From Papio anubis (lineage: Eukaryota > Chordata > Mammalia > Primates > Cercopithecidae), in contig NC_044989.1 in the NCBI RefSeq assembly GCF_008728515.1, positions 78,393,754 through 78,457,753 of the forward strand: a stretch of DNA of 64,000 nucleotides, read 5' to 3'. Every line of letters starts with the position of its first letter. Position 1 is the first letter of the stretch. Shown piece after piece: positions 1 through 12,397 of the stretch. The position numbers and the translations under genes were made by a program. A model generated the notes under the pieces. That model did not search any database and was not told the DNA's origin. It was given only the letters and a program-made list of their open reading frames with translations.

Positions 1-650
1 CACATCAAACTTGGAAACATCCACTGGTTTGGACAGGAAGTTTGAGGACTTGTCACAAACCAGTACTGCTCCCTTGATATTGGGTACAAAGTCAAACTCC
101 ACACCATGCATCATCTCATCTGCTCAATAGTACACGTAGGAGGCAGCCGGGTTGAGGTTCCAGGTGCTTGGATCTGGAATTTTTGTATAACTCCCAAGTT
201 TAGGGTGAACAATATTTATAGTCCCAAACTTCTTGGCTTCTGCAGGCTTAGGTGACCAAGCTCCTGTCACCACATAGTCCACACACCTTCCTGCTTTCAA
301 GCCAGTCAGGTTTAAGGGGACAGCACTGAACTGGCCGGACCCATCTCCTTGCACAAAAATCACCTTAATAGTTGTCTGGAACGGCTAGCAATTCCCGCAC
401 AAGATTCTCTGTATTGTTAATAATCTTGGCAAAATCTGATGACCTGTGACTCTTTTCAAGAACACTAATGCCAACTCCTTTGTCGTCTAATAATTCCTTT
501 TGTATCTCTAACAACACTGAGTGCGGCAGCTTGGTGGGACCAGGCCCAAAGTTGACCACCTGCCTCGGGGAGTCCATGGTGCGTCGGCGAGGGCGGCGAG
601 TCAGCCAAGGAGGACACAACACGTGAATGGCTAGTGTTCCCGGCCGCTGC
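1..650 (-). pseudogene. PSAT1: Processed pseudogene of PSAT1 (phosphoserine aminotransferase), 5' half, cut by window edge
   Basis: Read on the minus strand, the start codon lies at 577-575 and begins MDSPRQVVNFGPGPTKLPHS, clearly the N-terminus of PSAT1, the PLP-dependent enzyme of serine synthesis. Similarity continues without introns to position 1, about 190 of the roughly 370 codons of the family, so this is a retrocopy, not the gene. The first 70 codons are open. One extra base near 365-367 then shifts the frame just after the residues PDNY, and the second frame runs 363-124 to a TGA at 126-124 where the parent has cysteine. Similarity resumes beyond that stop to the window edge. One codon is lost near 240. 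GC-rich sequence at 578-650 looks like parental 5'UTR. The catalytic half, the 3' end and any poly(A) tail lie outside the window. I expect no function. Confidence 0.95.
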
Positions 651-846
651 TGTGAGAGTCTACACTGTTCTTATTTTTTCAATTTCAGATATTTACCAAC
701 AGTGCTTCTCCAAGTGTTGGACAAATAGAATTTATTCAAACTTACAGATTTTGATATTTTTGTTTACAACCATCTTTTCAATTTGAATGTCATTCTAGTT
801 TATGGGGGAAGTATGAAATGAAAAGTGTTCTTAAAAATGTTTTATT

Positions 847-1152
847 GGCTCATGCCTGTAATCCCAGTACTCTGAGAGGCCGAGGTGGGCAAATCATATG
901 AGGTCAGGAGTCCGAGACCAGCCTGACCAACAGAGTGAAACCCTGTCTCTACTTAAAAAAAAAAAAAATAGCCGAGCGTGGTGGTGCATGCGTGTAGTCC
1001 CAGTTACTGGGGAGGCTGAGGCAGGAGAATTGCTTGAACCTGGGAAGCAGAGGTTTCAGTGAGCCAAGATGGCTCCACTGCACTCCAGCCTAGGTGACAG
1101 GGTGAGACTCCGTCGCAAAGAAACAAACAAACAAACAAACAAACAAAAACCC
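847..1152 (+). mobile_element. Alu SINE, missing the first dozen bases
   Basis: Both Alu monomers are recognisable (GGCTCATGCCTGTAATCCCAG at the start, a mid A-rich linker at 955-969, CACTCCAGCCT near the end). The tail is (AAAC)n. Flanking duplications ATGTTTTATT (837-846) and ACGTTTTATT (1153-1162) differ by one C-to-T change consistent with CpG decay. The consensus 5' end GGCCGGGCGCGGT is absent. Confidence 0.95.
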
Positions 1153-1162
1153 ACGTTTTATT

Positions 1163-2644
1163 AATACCACCTGCAAAATACACTTCTCATTCTGTTTTTT
1201 GTGTGATATGCATTTTTAGTTATCAAAATTTTATGAATTATATATGCAAAGATTGTGGTCTTCTTGTGTAGAAACCTAATGATCCTATGACTTTGTTCAG
1301 AACTGTTGCAAACTGTTATGTATCATCATATCTCTCTGATAACAAAACACTTTTAGATTTCCCAAGGACTTTCTTACTTACATATATACAGTGATAGTGA
1401 CAGGAGCATCTACTTCATTGGCAATTGTGAATATTAAAAGGGATATTAGATTTAAAGTATACAACACTGTGTGCACAGGCTTAAAAATTATTTTTATCAG
1501 CATTTAACATTGCATTTTAAATTTGTTTTTCTTTAAAGTTAATAGAGATATTTTATTGATCATAGAGAAAAACATGGTTTTCATATAGCTCCATATTAGG
1601 TTCAAATTATTGTGTATCCCTGCATTGTTTGCCTTTTCTATATTGAATACAAGATAAACTGTAAATACGGAGTTTGAATAAACTCTTTTTGAATACTGCC
1701 GAACATTTTTAATATTCTCTGTAATTTTCTAGAATCTACTTTCAAAATCATATTTAAAATTACAGTTTCAGAATGAAAAATTCTACTCTTTTTCATGTTA
1801 AAAACAGTAGTGTCAATTAAAGCTCTATGTGGATTACAGACAAGTATGAAAAATATTAGGCGATGACAGGCATAGTTTAAGAAGCTTTCTATAATGCAGT
1901 ATTGTTATACATTTTATTTTTTACCATTAACAATTAAAGTTTACCCATTTTCCCAGGAATGGGTTAATCGAATACATCAAGTCATGCTGCTGACAGATTC
2001 AATCCCACTAAAATATTTCATTTTTTAAGAGTCAGAAAGAAACATGTTTGTTCTTATAAAGAAGAATAAAACAAATATTAGCAAAAGGTATCATAAACAA
2101 GAAAGGTCAGATATGATCCCTGCCAACTCCACTAAAATCCCTCACACAAATGACACATTGATTTCACAGAGGAATGACAGTCAAGTGGGTCAACATTATA
2201 TTCACATTTATTGTACTGATGTCAGAGTTGCAAGCCAAGATAAGATTGCAAAAACAATTTTTTAAAGTGGCATATTTTATTCCATCTAAATATTTGTACA
2301 CACACACAATACACACACACAATATTTATGTATTTTTTACCCCTCTGGTGATTTCTCATGGCCAAATTCTCTTCAATCTGGTGCCCTTCCGGCATTCTTA
2401 GACCTCCACACTCTTAAAGGCCATTGCATATGACTAGGAGCAAGGGACTAGATCACTGGCCAAACAGATGGTGAGGAATAGTTAATTGGCCCACTTGAGA
2501 AGATGATGAGTTACTCAGACTATGGCTTTGTCAAGGGAAATGAAAAATAGATTACATCTGTTTTAACAATTAAATGATTTCTCAATTGCTTATTTCAAAT
2601 AATATAATAAATAAAGGTTGTTGAAGATACTAAGAAGCTTACAT
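1163..2644. other. AT-rich stretch, no gene seen
   Basis: Nothing is recognisable here except a short interrupted (CA)n run at about 2299-2322. Two short overlapping frames at 2044-2401 have no recognisable protein features. Confidence 0.6.
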
Positions 2645-2840
2645 ATATTAATCTCTTAATTCTGATGATGGTTTTATGGGGATACCAATACTAGTATTCT
2701 TATTTTATAGATGAGAAATCTGAGACACTGAAAAATTAAGAAAGTCACCCAGGATCACTTAGAATACGAGGAAAGCCAAGAATCAAAACTAAGCAGATTT
2801 TCTCCAAAGTCATTAGATAACTACATTATGTCTCTGCTTT
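2645..2840 (+). repeat. MIR SINE fragment
   Basis: The text around 2697-2760 (TTATTTTATAGATGAGAAATC, then a CACCCAGGATCACTTAG-like segment) matches the MIR core pattern of 'bottomed-out' tRNA-derived SINEs: TTACAGATGAGGAAACTGAGGC followed by AAGGTCACACAGC. It is diverged, as expected of an old element. Confidence 0.7.
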
Positions 2841-3184
2841 GAGTTCTAGAATGTTTCCAAATATATTTGTAATTATAAAAGTAAAATATGGTCACCGAAC
2901 ACAATTTGGAAAACATAAAATGGTAAAAAACAGACAACCAACTGTAACCCTCCCACCTAAAGGGAAGCATTTCAAACTGTTAGTAGGTTTAACAGGGTTG
3001 CAATGATTTCTATACATTCTGCATTTTGATCTGTTTTCTTTCTTTAAAAATAAAACATGGTTTTCTTCAAACATTATATTGTAAGCACTTGACTTTAGCT
3101 ATAGCTCTAATAGGTTAAGATCATGCTGGTCATTAACTTTTTTTTTTTTTAAAGAGAAAACCAGAACAACCTAAATATCAATGG

Positions 3185-4395
3185 ATTTTCTAGGAACAAT
3201 CAAAGAATTGAGATAGTAGAGTAAACTGGTACCCTGAAATCTGGAGACACTGCCCGAAAAATCACCGATCTCACAAAAAACAGATCAGCTTACCTTGCAT
3301 AGAAGATGCTGAAGCCATGAACTGATAGAAGCACCTAAAGAGTAATTTTAACAAATGGCTGGAAGTGGAGTGCGAAATAGCATGAGGAATAAACTCCTGA
3401 GGTTCGCAGTCTTTGAAGTCCCTAACATGTTGATGGGTTTTACCTCCAGTAAGTTCTCATGGTAAAGAATCAAGAAATTCCCTGGTGCTTCTGGCCTGGG
3501 GAGCAGTAGAGAAACCAACTTGAAATATACCCAGATCATTCTCCATAACAAAAACCTGGCTGGCAGGTAGGAGAAAAGACCTTATCAGATCATTATCACA
3601 CCTGGGAATAGGACAATTATCTAACAAAGCATCCTCTGGCCTTTCTGTCTCACCAGCTGGAGAAAGAAACACTTGTGAAGGTCACCGCCAAGAGATGCAA
3701 GGTCACTAAAAGATTGATTTAATTATAATATTATAGAAAGCTTCCCTTCCCCCATAAAACCACCAAATCAACAAGGTTTCAGCTTAATAATTGTGGATTA
3801 CAGTTGAAATAGCTGCAAGTCTCAGGTTTTAAGAAGTTCCTAGGAGAACACAAAAGCAACAGAGGAAAGAAAGTAGATGCTAGCGGAATTTGAAACTCCT
3901 GACACTTACAGCTATAACAAAGATTAAACACAACACAATTCACAGTCAAATTAACAGAAAGCCTCACAGTAAAGGTGTGTTTGCATCATTTCCTATTATC
4001 TGATACAAATATGCTCAACTTTCAACAAAAAAAATGTAAGACATTAAAAAAGTCAGGAAATGACAGTCTGAAGAGACAAAGCAAGCATCTGAATATGACT
4101 CAGAAGTAACACTGAAATTATCAGACACACATATGTAGGGATATTTATAATGGCCAATATGTTACAGGTAGAATTAGACAACATTCAAGGACAGATGGGT
4201 AATATAAGCAGAGAGATGGAAACTAAAAAAGGATCAGAAGAAAATGCTTGAAATAAAAAAACTAATAACAATTAAAAATATATTTGATGGACTCATCAGC
4301 AGACTGAATATGGCTGAGGAAATAAATAGTGAGCTTCAGGATCCTTCAGTACAAATTCAAACTAAAATGCAAAGAGAAAATAAGATAAATAAGCT
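3185..4395 (+). mobile_element. Old L1 fragment, 5' portion (5'UTR to ORF1 start)
   Basis: The segment 4200-4390 resembles the ORF1-proximal part of old primate L1s: AAATGCTTGAAATAAAAAAAC, then GATGGACTCATCAGCAGACTG and GGCTGAGGAAATAAATAGTGAG. This is the coiled-coil coding portion. Upstream sequence from about 3185 fits degraded 5'UTR. The frame is broken throughout. The upstream boundary is uncertain. Confidence 0.65.
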
Positions 4396-4409
4396 GATTT
4401 CGAGATGCA

Positions 4410-4481
4410 GAACTCAAATGATCCTCCTTCTTCAGCCTCCCAAAGTGCTGAAATTACAGGTGTGAGCAACCATGTTTGGCC
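4410..4481 (-). mobile_element. Short antisense Alu fragment abutting a T-run
   Basis: CAGCCTCCCAAAGTGCTGAAA, ATTACAGGTGTGAGCAACCA and TTTGGCC are the reverse complement of the first 70 or so bases of Alu. A run of 19 T lies directly after it (4482-4500), at the end that should be the Alu 5' terminus and not its A-tail. Confidence 0.8.
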
Positions 4482-4654
4482 TTTTTTTTTTTTTTTTTTT
4501 CTTTTTCTAATCTTGGTAAATCGAAATGGTGTAACATGGTGGTATAATCACCACTGTTTTAAATTTTATTTTATGGATTACTAACACCATTACTGATATA
4601 TAGTGATTATTTTTTGTTCTAAGTCTTTAACTGTATTAAATTCATTTAATTCCC

Positions 4655-4775
4655 TTATCTGTATTAACTCATTTATTTCTCATATAGCTCTGAAGTAGGT
4701 ACTATTAATATGTTCATTTGTGGATAAAGTAATAGTCACAAAAAGTGATTAAATAGCTTTGTCCTCACAACAGGG
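4655..4775 (+). repeat. Probable MIR fragment
   Basis: TTAACTCATTTATTTCTCATA followed by CTGAAGTAGGTACTATTAATA resembles the MIR segment 'taactcatttaatcctcacaa ... gaggtaggtactatta'. It is strongly diverged. Confidence 0.5.
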
Positions 4776-5163
4776 ACCATTAGAGTTGACGTTTATTTGA
4801 ACGTGACCATTATTATTATAGCGTTCATACCATTAACCTCAATTTTTGAGTACTTCTCTGCTTGAGATGAAACATATTATTTTGTGTAGTCATTCCTGAT
4901 TGAAATGTATTTTCATGCTTTAGTTCTTTATTGCAGCATAGAATTTTTTAATTAAAAAAACTAAATCTGGAAAATACTTGAATATGACATGAATACATAA
5001 ATTTATCATGAATGATTGAATGTGGCAGTCATTATTTACAAAGTGTTTTTATTCAAAGCTATTTATGGAATTTTATGATAAATAACATTTTGATTTTTAT
5101 AGATAAATCTACCTTTCATTTAGTTGATTTTCTGACTTTGATATTCAGCTTTGAAAAGGTGAT

Positions 5164-5277
5164 CTCCTGTAGTCCCAGCCACTTGGGAAGCCGAAGTGGA
5201 AGATCTCTTGACCTAGGAATTTGAGTCCAACCTGGGCAACATAATGAGACTCATCTCAAAACAAAACAAAACAAAAC
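5164..5277 (+). mobile_element. Free Alu monomer (FLAM-like) with (AAAAC)n tail
   Basis: A single Alu left-monomer-like unit runs from CTCCTGTAGTCCCAGCCACT to GGGCAACATAATGAGAC and ends in (CAAAA)n. The near-identical flanks AAGGTGATC at about 5155-5163 and 5278-5287 suggest a target-site duplication. The absence of a second monomer fits a fossil Alu monomer or a truncated Alu. Confidence 0.75.
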
Positions 5278-5420
5278 AAGGTGATCCCCATCTCCATTAC
5301 TATATAATTAAAACGAGATGTTTCTTAACAGGCAAGTACTCTTTATCCACAAGCTTCTTCTTAGTGTTTCTTCACTTCATTTTAACTGTGTATTCTGAAC
5401 GTCATGAATTATTTTGTTGA

Positions 5421-5925
5421 TATTGTATAAGGTTCTCCAAAGAAACAAAACTATTAGTATATAGATATAGAAGATTTGTTACGGAAATTAACTCACACAA
5501 TTATAGAGGCTGACAAGTCCCATAATCTGTCACATGGATGCTAGAAACTAGTGAAAACTAGTGAACTAGGAAAGCAAATGTAATTCAGTCCAAAGCTGAA
5601 GATCTGAAAACATGGCGGGGGTGGGGAGAACTCCTGTAAGTTTTCCTGCCCTAGAGTCTAAAGGCTTGAGATCCAGGATTTCTATTGCCTGAGGGGAAGA
5701 TATGTGTCCCAACTCAAGGAAAGATGCAGATAATTTGTCCTTCTTCAACCTTTTTGTTCTATGCAGGGCCCCAATTAATTGGACAATGCCTGGCCACACT
5801 GGGAAGAGTAAATCTTCTTTACTGATCCGAATGGCAATTTCTTTCAGAAAGACATGCCCAGAAGTATTTTTAGCCAGTTATCTGAGCATCCCTTAGCCCC
5901 ATCAGGTTGACAAATAAAATTAATC
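5421..5925 (-). mobile_element. Old LTR-type repeat, antisense
   Basis: GGTTCTCCAAAGAAACAAAAC near the left end and GGTTGACAAATAAAATTAATC near the right end match, in antisense, the ends of a widespread mammalian LTR. The element at 33,400-33,953 has a related organisation. The middle is diverged. I am unsure of the family name; an ERVL/MaLR-type LTR is my best guess. Confidence 0.55.
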
Positions 5926-6232
5926 TTCTCAGATATATACTAAGACAATATGCCATCTTATAGTCTAATTATGTCATTTTAGTGGACTTTCATTGTGAAC
6001 ACTTGTTCTTTTGATAAGTATAACTTATTTATTCCAGCTCTTATTTTTCACTCTGAACTAATCAAGCTCATAGAAACCACAATTCCTAGTACGTGCCATT
6101 GGTAATTATTAGTGAGCATGTGAGTATCTGGAGCTATCTGTGTCATTGTACTTTTGAGTGCCCAATGCTCTGAAACGTCATTTATACATTTGTTTAACAC
6201 ATATTACTTGGGTCTTTACTATGTGCTAAGAA

Positions 6233-6300
6233 GGTGAGCAAATTTTCTGTAAATGGACAGACAGTAAATATTTTAGACTTTGTGGACCACACACATTTTG
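6233..6300 (+). repeat. Fragment of hAT-type MER DNA transposon
   Basis: GAGCAAATTTTCTGTAAATGG, CAGTAAATATTTTAGACTTTG and TGGACCACACA match the terminal part of a non-autonomous hAT element. A longer copy of the same family is at 25,655-25,995. Confidence 0.6.
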
Positions 6301-6679
6301 TTTTCTGTAGTATCCTGCCCCTTGTCTTCCTCCTCCTACTTCTTCTTCCCCCAATTTTTCTACAACCCTTTGAAAAAGTGAGAACTGTTATTAGTTCCAA
6401 AGCCATACATAGGCCATTTGTTGATTCCTGTTAGTATCAGAGTTTCAGTGGTGGGTGATGGCTGATGCTGATAATGTCTACACATTGACAGAACTCACAA
6501 AATTTACACCTGATTGAAAAGGATTCCAAAGGAATACAGGCCAGTATAATGCAACCTATGAGTTGGGAGATTCAGAGAAGACCATTCAGTAACATTGAAC
6601 TGAGACCCAAAGTGCACCTGTGAATTACTATCTTGTCCTATTAGTGTTAAATTTGCAGTCTCTTGAAAACCATAGATCT

Positions 6680-6780
6680 TAGGAAGACAGGGTCATTGTG
6701 AACCTTCACCAATGTATCTTCAGATCCTAGCTCTATGCCATTAAGGAATATATAAATAGTTGCTGAATAGATAAAGATCA
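6680..6780 (+). repeat. L2 3'-end-like fragment
   Basis: AATGTATCTTCAGATCCTAGC followed by TATAAATAGTTGCTGAATAGA has the shape of the L2 3' end ('tgtatccccagcacctagc ... caataaatgtttgttgaatga'). The copy is diverged. Confidence 0.55.
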
Positions 6781-9700
6781 GAATTTGAACAAAACTAGGG
6801 TGGAAAAGATACGTCTCAGGGTCCCTTCACATTTCTCACTTGAATGTAAGGTAGACAGCAGCTTGCTCTTTTGGTTGGTAGAGAACCTATCTGAGACTGT
6901 GTGGGAAGTTTGATCACTATCATTTTGTTGGCGTGCACTCTATTTCATAAGGTGAAGTAGGGATAAGCTTAAGGTGAAGACTGGGTAGTGATTTACCAAT
7001 CAACTGTCACTTTTTAATTAATTGGAAAGTTCTTTGAGATTCTGACAAGAGGCTGTCATTCTCACCTTTCATGGGTTATATTAAAATTTTATCCATGTCT
7101 ATGCCTTTCTAAGTATCTTAGGGAGAGGTGAAAAATTCACCATGTGAGTTTTGTAGGTAAATCAGAAATGGAAACACAGATTTTAGAGGCAAATAGGTCT
7201 TTATCCCAGATTTAATGTATATACCTCACATCTTTAATGAAGGATAAAGTGGAAAGTGGTATTCACATTACGCATGGGGTTTACCTGGGTTTGGCAAAGT
7301 TAGAAAGTAGGTAACTCGACTTTAAGTGCTTTCTGTCTTGGGGTTCCTCTGCCTTAATCTTTATGGGTGACTAAGTTTTTACTCCTGATTTCATAGATGT
7401 TCAAGTTTTTTTTTAAAGTATAGGTATATTTTATTTTTAGGTAAAATTTAAAACTTAGAAGTCTTCATCCTCACTAGAACCTCATACTGAACTACTGAGA
7501 CTGTACCTCGATAATAGATCTCCATTCCTTTTGCTGTGACTTTTGTCTAAAATACCATCTCTGATCCCTATGACTGCTATAATAGCTTTATGACTATTGT
7601 ACTTCCATCCGTGTTTTTCCACTACGGTTTTCTTGTGATTTGCATCCTGGGTTATAATTCAGAAATTCAAATCTGATCATGCTAGGAACTTACTTAAAAC
7701 CCTTCAGTAACATTCCATAGCTGAGAAGGCTTTTCTCAGCATAAACTGTCCGAAAGTAGCAGTTGGAGCTAACTGTTGCCTACTGGCCTAGCTGCATCGT
7801 AAACCAGAAACTTTAGCTTTTCATATCAACTAGATTGGCCTTATTTCTATACCAGAAGTCATATAGTCCTTTCCCACCTCCAAGCTCTCAAAAATCCTGA
7901 AAGCCATACTTTCATAATACTTTCCAAGCACTGAGTTACTTAATCTCCATTTTCAAGTCCATATGAAATGTCTTTTTATCCAGGGAGATGCTCATGATTC
8001 TCTTGCATTTGTTAGATTTCTCCATTGACCAGGACTCATAATTATTCTCTTCCTTAATAATTGTCAGAAATATAAAAATAGAGAGCTCAACTTGAAGCTA
8101 AAGAAGAGAGAAAGAAGAAAACTGTTGGAGATATGTTAATAATTACAATTAGCAAGCAAAAATATCTTTTAAAATTACTTTAGGAAATTGGACTTAAGGA
8201 ATGGGTAAAACTACTTGTGTCGTGTGTTTATTTGTGTATGCATGTGCTTTTACATTTAAAAAATACCTTACATGTAGTTTTCCCCATTACCATATATTAC
8301 TTTTAGAATCAAAGGACGGTAGTTGTTTTTGTCTCATCAATCAGAAGGTATGCTTAAAGAGTTCAGAAACTGTTACTTTTATTCTAAGGACACTTGTAAT
8401 TTTAGCACAGTGTTTTGAACTAAGTTGTCACTTTTATATACTTGGTAAATATAATGAAGAAAGAAACGAAAAAGAAGTATTTAATAAATAAATAAATGTA
8501 ATGCCTTTGCCATACTCCCATGTGGCTTAATTAAAATTTATTTTTCTTCTTTTTTTTTTTTAGTTCTGTAGGGCCTTGCTTTTCTAGATAAAAATAGAGT
8601 GATAAACTCACCCACCAAATTTTCTAAAGCTGTTTCTCCTCAAGTAACATGCCTTTAAATAGGTTTATTTTCAAGACAAGGCCTTAAGAAGTGGGGAACC
8701 AGGGTAGTGGTGAAATAGCAGGAACAACATTTTATGTGTAAGAGTCCATTTTAATACTCTGTTCATACTATACAGAGATTATCTTGTTCTAATACAATAT
8801 GTATCAAAACCCAGTGTCAGATTCTTAGACTCCAAGGAGCAGAATTGACTCTACATGATTTTAAATTTCAAGCAGCATTTCTGAGATCGGAAAAAAAAAA
8901 AAAATCTCTCAGTAGATATTTCTTCTCTATAATTCTTTAATTATATTGAAGGAATATTCTCAAAATACACTATCTACCCAGTTTTAAAAAATACAACATT
9001 TCTCTAACTAGGAAAGTAGTGTCACTAGGGACTTCAATAATCTGTCTGAAGTACATATAGCAACATCTGGACTATTTGCAATCTATTAGCCCTGGATCCA
9101 AAATAGCTTTTCTATTCCTAAGTAATCAGTTCTGTGCATTTCCTTACAGCTCTGAGGATTATACTGAAAAACAACTGCCAATTTTTTTAAGGAAATAAAT
9201 TTAAATAATCATGGAGAATTAATTTCTCTTCAATCCAGCTAATTTTCTCTTACTACTGCTGCTGCCATGGTCATTTTTACTAGATAATGTAGATACGGGT
9301 GTAATATCATGAACTAAAAAGTGGACATAATTGCAAATTTTGGGCAAAAATGTGTTTGGGTTGGGGTGATGATAACAAACAACGTGATATTCTCATGTTT
9401 TCAGTCTTGAGAAGTCAAATGTCTCCGTAGGATACGATGTTAAGGTAATGTTTTCCTGTAAAGAAACAAAAATGTTAATGTCTATAATTGTATTGGTAGA
9501 AAGTATATTTCAGATGTTATGTAAAATTAATTTTTAGAAACCAATTTATACTTATTGTAACTATATTATACAGAGAACTAAGCTAAGGCAAGTGTTTGAA
9601 AGGGGAAGAAAAGTGTTTATTTAAATATACTTTTTTCTGTTTTGTTTTGTTCTGGTTTTGGTGTGTTTGCCAAAGTTCTGTGTTAATGGAACAATCTGAA

Positions 9701-11049
9701 AAAAATATGTCAAAGGGTCGATGAAGTAAAAAGTAGCATATTTAATTTATATTTGAATGTAAACCTATGGCTTTTAAACTTAGGGAAATCACAGACCTTT
9801 CTGATGATCTAAAGAAAAACATAAATATTATCCATAGGAAAAAATGCAAATGCAAATAAAAACAGCACATATAAATTTCTACTACAACCTTTTAACTTCC
9901 CTTGATCCTCCCTTCCACAACACCTCCCACCCCTGTCCTTCCACCTAGGCCAAGGATTCTGGTGAACCTTGCCTTAGAGCATGATCCCCTCCATGACTCC
10001 AGGTAGCAAGTGTTATTGGCATATAAATTATATTATGCAGAGAAATAACAGTAAGGCTAAAAATATATACACAGCAGAATTAGATTAAGAAGAGTGAAAA
10101 CATCCTGAAACCAACATCTGTACTGTTTAATTAAAGATGATTTTTGGAGGTTGCTGGGGCTGGGGGATGGAGAAAATGGGAGACACTGGTCCAAGGATAC
10201 AGAGTGAAATTTTAAAATGAGATGATTTTTCATTTCCATCTTTAAACTCTTCATTAAAAAGTTAAAATTCAAAATAAATGCATATAATTTTATTTCTCAC
10301 TTAATTAAAATAGACCCAACTTGTGAAGTTTATTTTTTTAATGTATGGTTGAAAATGGCTCTTCTTCCTAGTACTTATTTTTGGTAATAGAAACACTAGA
10401 CTGTGAATTCCTTTGGCATAAGAACAATGTCTCATTTTCTTCTTCATATTTAGCACCTTGTAAAGGATCCACCATACTTTACAAGGGAAGTAAATATTTG
10501 TGAAGGGAGGGACCAATGGAGGAACAAAAATAGAAGAAATGAAGAACTTTAAGAAGTGAATAGGAAACAAACAAAGGAATGAATAAAGGACTGAAAAAAA
10601 AATAAAAAGCAGCAGTATAGCCAATTACCAACTTATTTATCAATGTACCACAAAGATCTCCCTCTTTCTGGCTTTGAATTCTTCCTACTGAAATGACAAC
10701 TTTCTTAGTAGTATAAATATGTGAAAAAGTTGCAGAAGAAATAAGATTTTATGCTAAAGAGAGCTTCCTCAAACTCAGTCAGGCTCTGTTAGACTCTTTA
10801 TGGTACTGTGAATAAGGCATGATACTTTGGGCACTGGAAAAAGCATATTGAAAATGCCCCAGTTTGTGCTTCCCTGTCTCTCTCCCTTCTGTCTGCTGCT
10901 TTCGTAATTTCCCATATTCAAACCCTTCACTTCAATATTCTAAAATCGTCTCTTTCTGCTCATCAGTCAATTAACTTTACTCTCCCTTTCCTTCACAGTT
11001 GATCCTTATTTATCATTGAAATGGACCTTCTCACCTACATTACTGGTGA
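6781..11049. other. Stretch without recognisable gene; weak L2-like tract at 7540-8040
   Basis: The part at about 7540-8040 has the C/T-rich layout of the L2 3' region (a segment like 'attggccttatttct', then 'ctgagttacttaatc'), but the match is weak. Short A or T runs occur at 8548-8561 and 8890-8903, and (AATA)n at about 8480-8495. The rest shows no motif I recognise. Short frames at 8201-8491 and 10,301-10,624 carry no recognisable domain. Confidence 0.45.
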
Positions 11050-12091
11050 TTGAGTCATAAAAAGGTAAAGCATTTGCACATGCATTCTGTACCTTGAAAC
11101 TTTACTGAATTCATTTACCAGACCTAGGAGCTCTTTAGATGAGTCTTTAGGGTTTTTCTATGTATAAGGTCATAACATCAGCAAACAACAACAGTTTGAT
11201 TACTGATTTATATGCCCTTTTTATTTTTTTATTGTGTGATTTTTTTTTTTTTTTTGGCTCGGACTTCCAGTACTATGTTAAATAGAAGTGATGAAAGTGG
11301 ACATTCTTGTCTTGTTCCAGTTCTCAAAGGGAATGCTTTCAACTTTTCCTTATTCAGGATTATGTTGGCTGTGGGTTTCTAATCGATGACTTTTATTACA
11401 TTAAGGTATATCCCTTCTATGCCAATTTTGCTGAGGGTTTTAATCATAAACAGATGCTGGATTTTGTTGAATGCTTTTTATGTGTCTATTGATCATATGG
11501 TTTTTGTTTCTAATTTTGTTTATATGAGGTATCACATTTATTGACTTGCATATATTAAACCATCTCTGTGTCTCTGGTATGAAATCCACTTGATCATGAT
11601 GTACTATCTTTTTGATATGCTGTTGGATTAGTTTAGTTGGTATTTTTTTGAGAATTTTTGTAACTATGTTCATGAGGGATATTGGTCTCTAGTTATTTGT
11701 TCTGGTTGTTATTGTTATATCCTTTCCTGATTTTGTTATTAGGGTGCTACTGGCTTCTTAGAAAAATGTAGGAAGGATTTCCTCTTAATCTTTTAGAATA
11801 CTTTCAGCAGGATTGGTACAAATCATCTTTGAATGTCTGATATAATTCAGCTGTGAATCCATTTCCCTTTGAAGTTAATCTTTACTTTTAGTCCACTGTG
11901 GTGTAAGAGAATATTTTATATTATTTTGATTTTTTTAAATTTATTAAGACTTGTTTTGTGGCCTATCTTATGGTCTATGTTGAAGAATGTTCCATGTGCT
12001 GATGAAAACAATGTATATTCTGCATTTGTTGAGTAGAATGTTCTGTAAATATCTGTTAAATCCATTTGCTCTCAGGTATAGTTTAAAACCA

Positions 12092-12397
12092 TCATTTCTT
12101 GTTGACTTTCTGTCTTGATGACCTGTCTAGTCCTGTCAGTGGAGTATTGAAGTCACCCAACATTATTGTGTTGCCATCTATATCATTTCTTAGGCATAGT
12201 AGTATGGCGTTATGAATTTGGGAGCTCCAGTGGTAGGTGCATATGTATTTAAGATTGTGATATTTTCCTGTTAAGTTAATCCTTTTATTATTATATAGTG
12301 TCCTTCTTTGTCTTTTTTTACCCTGTTGTTGTTTTAAAATCTGTTTTGTCTGATATAAGAATAGTAAATCCTGCTGACTTTTAGTTTTCACTTTCAT
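12092..12397 (-). pseudogene. Remnant of L1 ORF2 endonuclease domain
   Basis: A 101-codon open frame contains LGDFNTPLTGLDRSSRQK near its C-terminus (about residues 80-97). This is the conserved GDFN motif of the apurinic-type endonuclease that nicks target DNA in L1 retrotransposition. The frame ends soon after and the neighbouring ORF2 frames are broken, so it is a fossil within the antisense L1. Confidence 0.85.

Noticed and set aside
10301..10624. 107-codon minus-strand frame rich in Phe, Leu and Ile
   Set aside because: Composition follows from AT-rich DNA with A-runs on the plus strand; no signal-anchor plus domain pattern.
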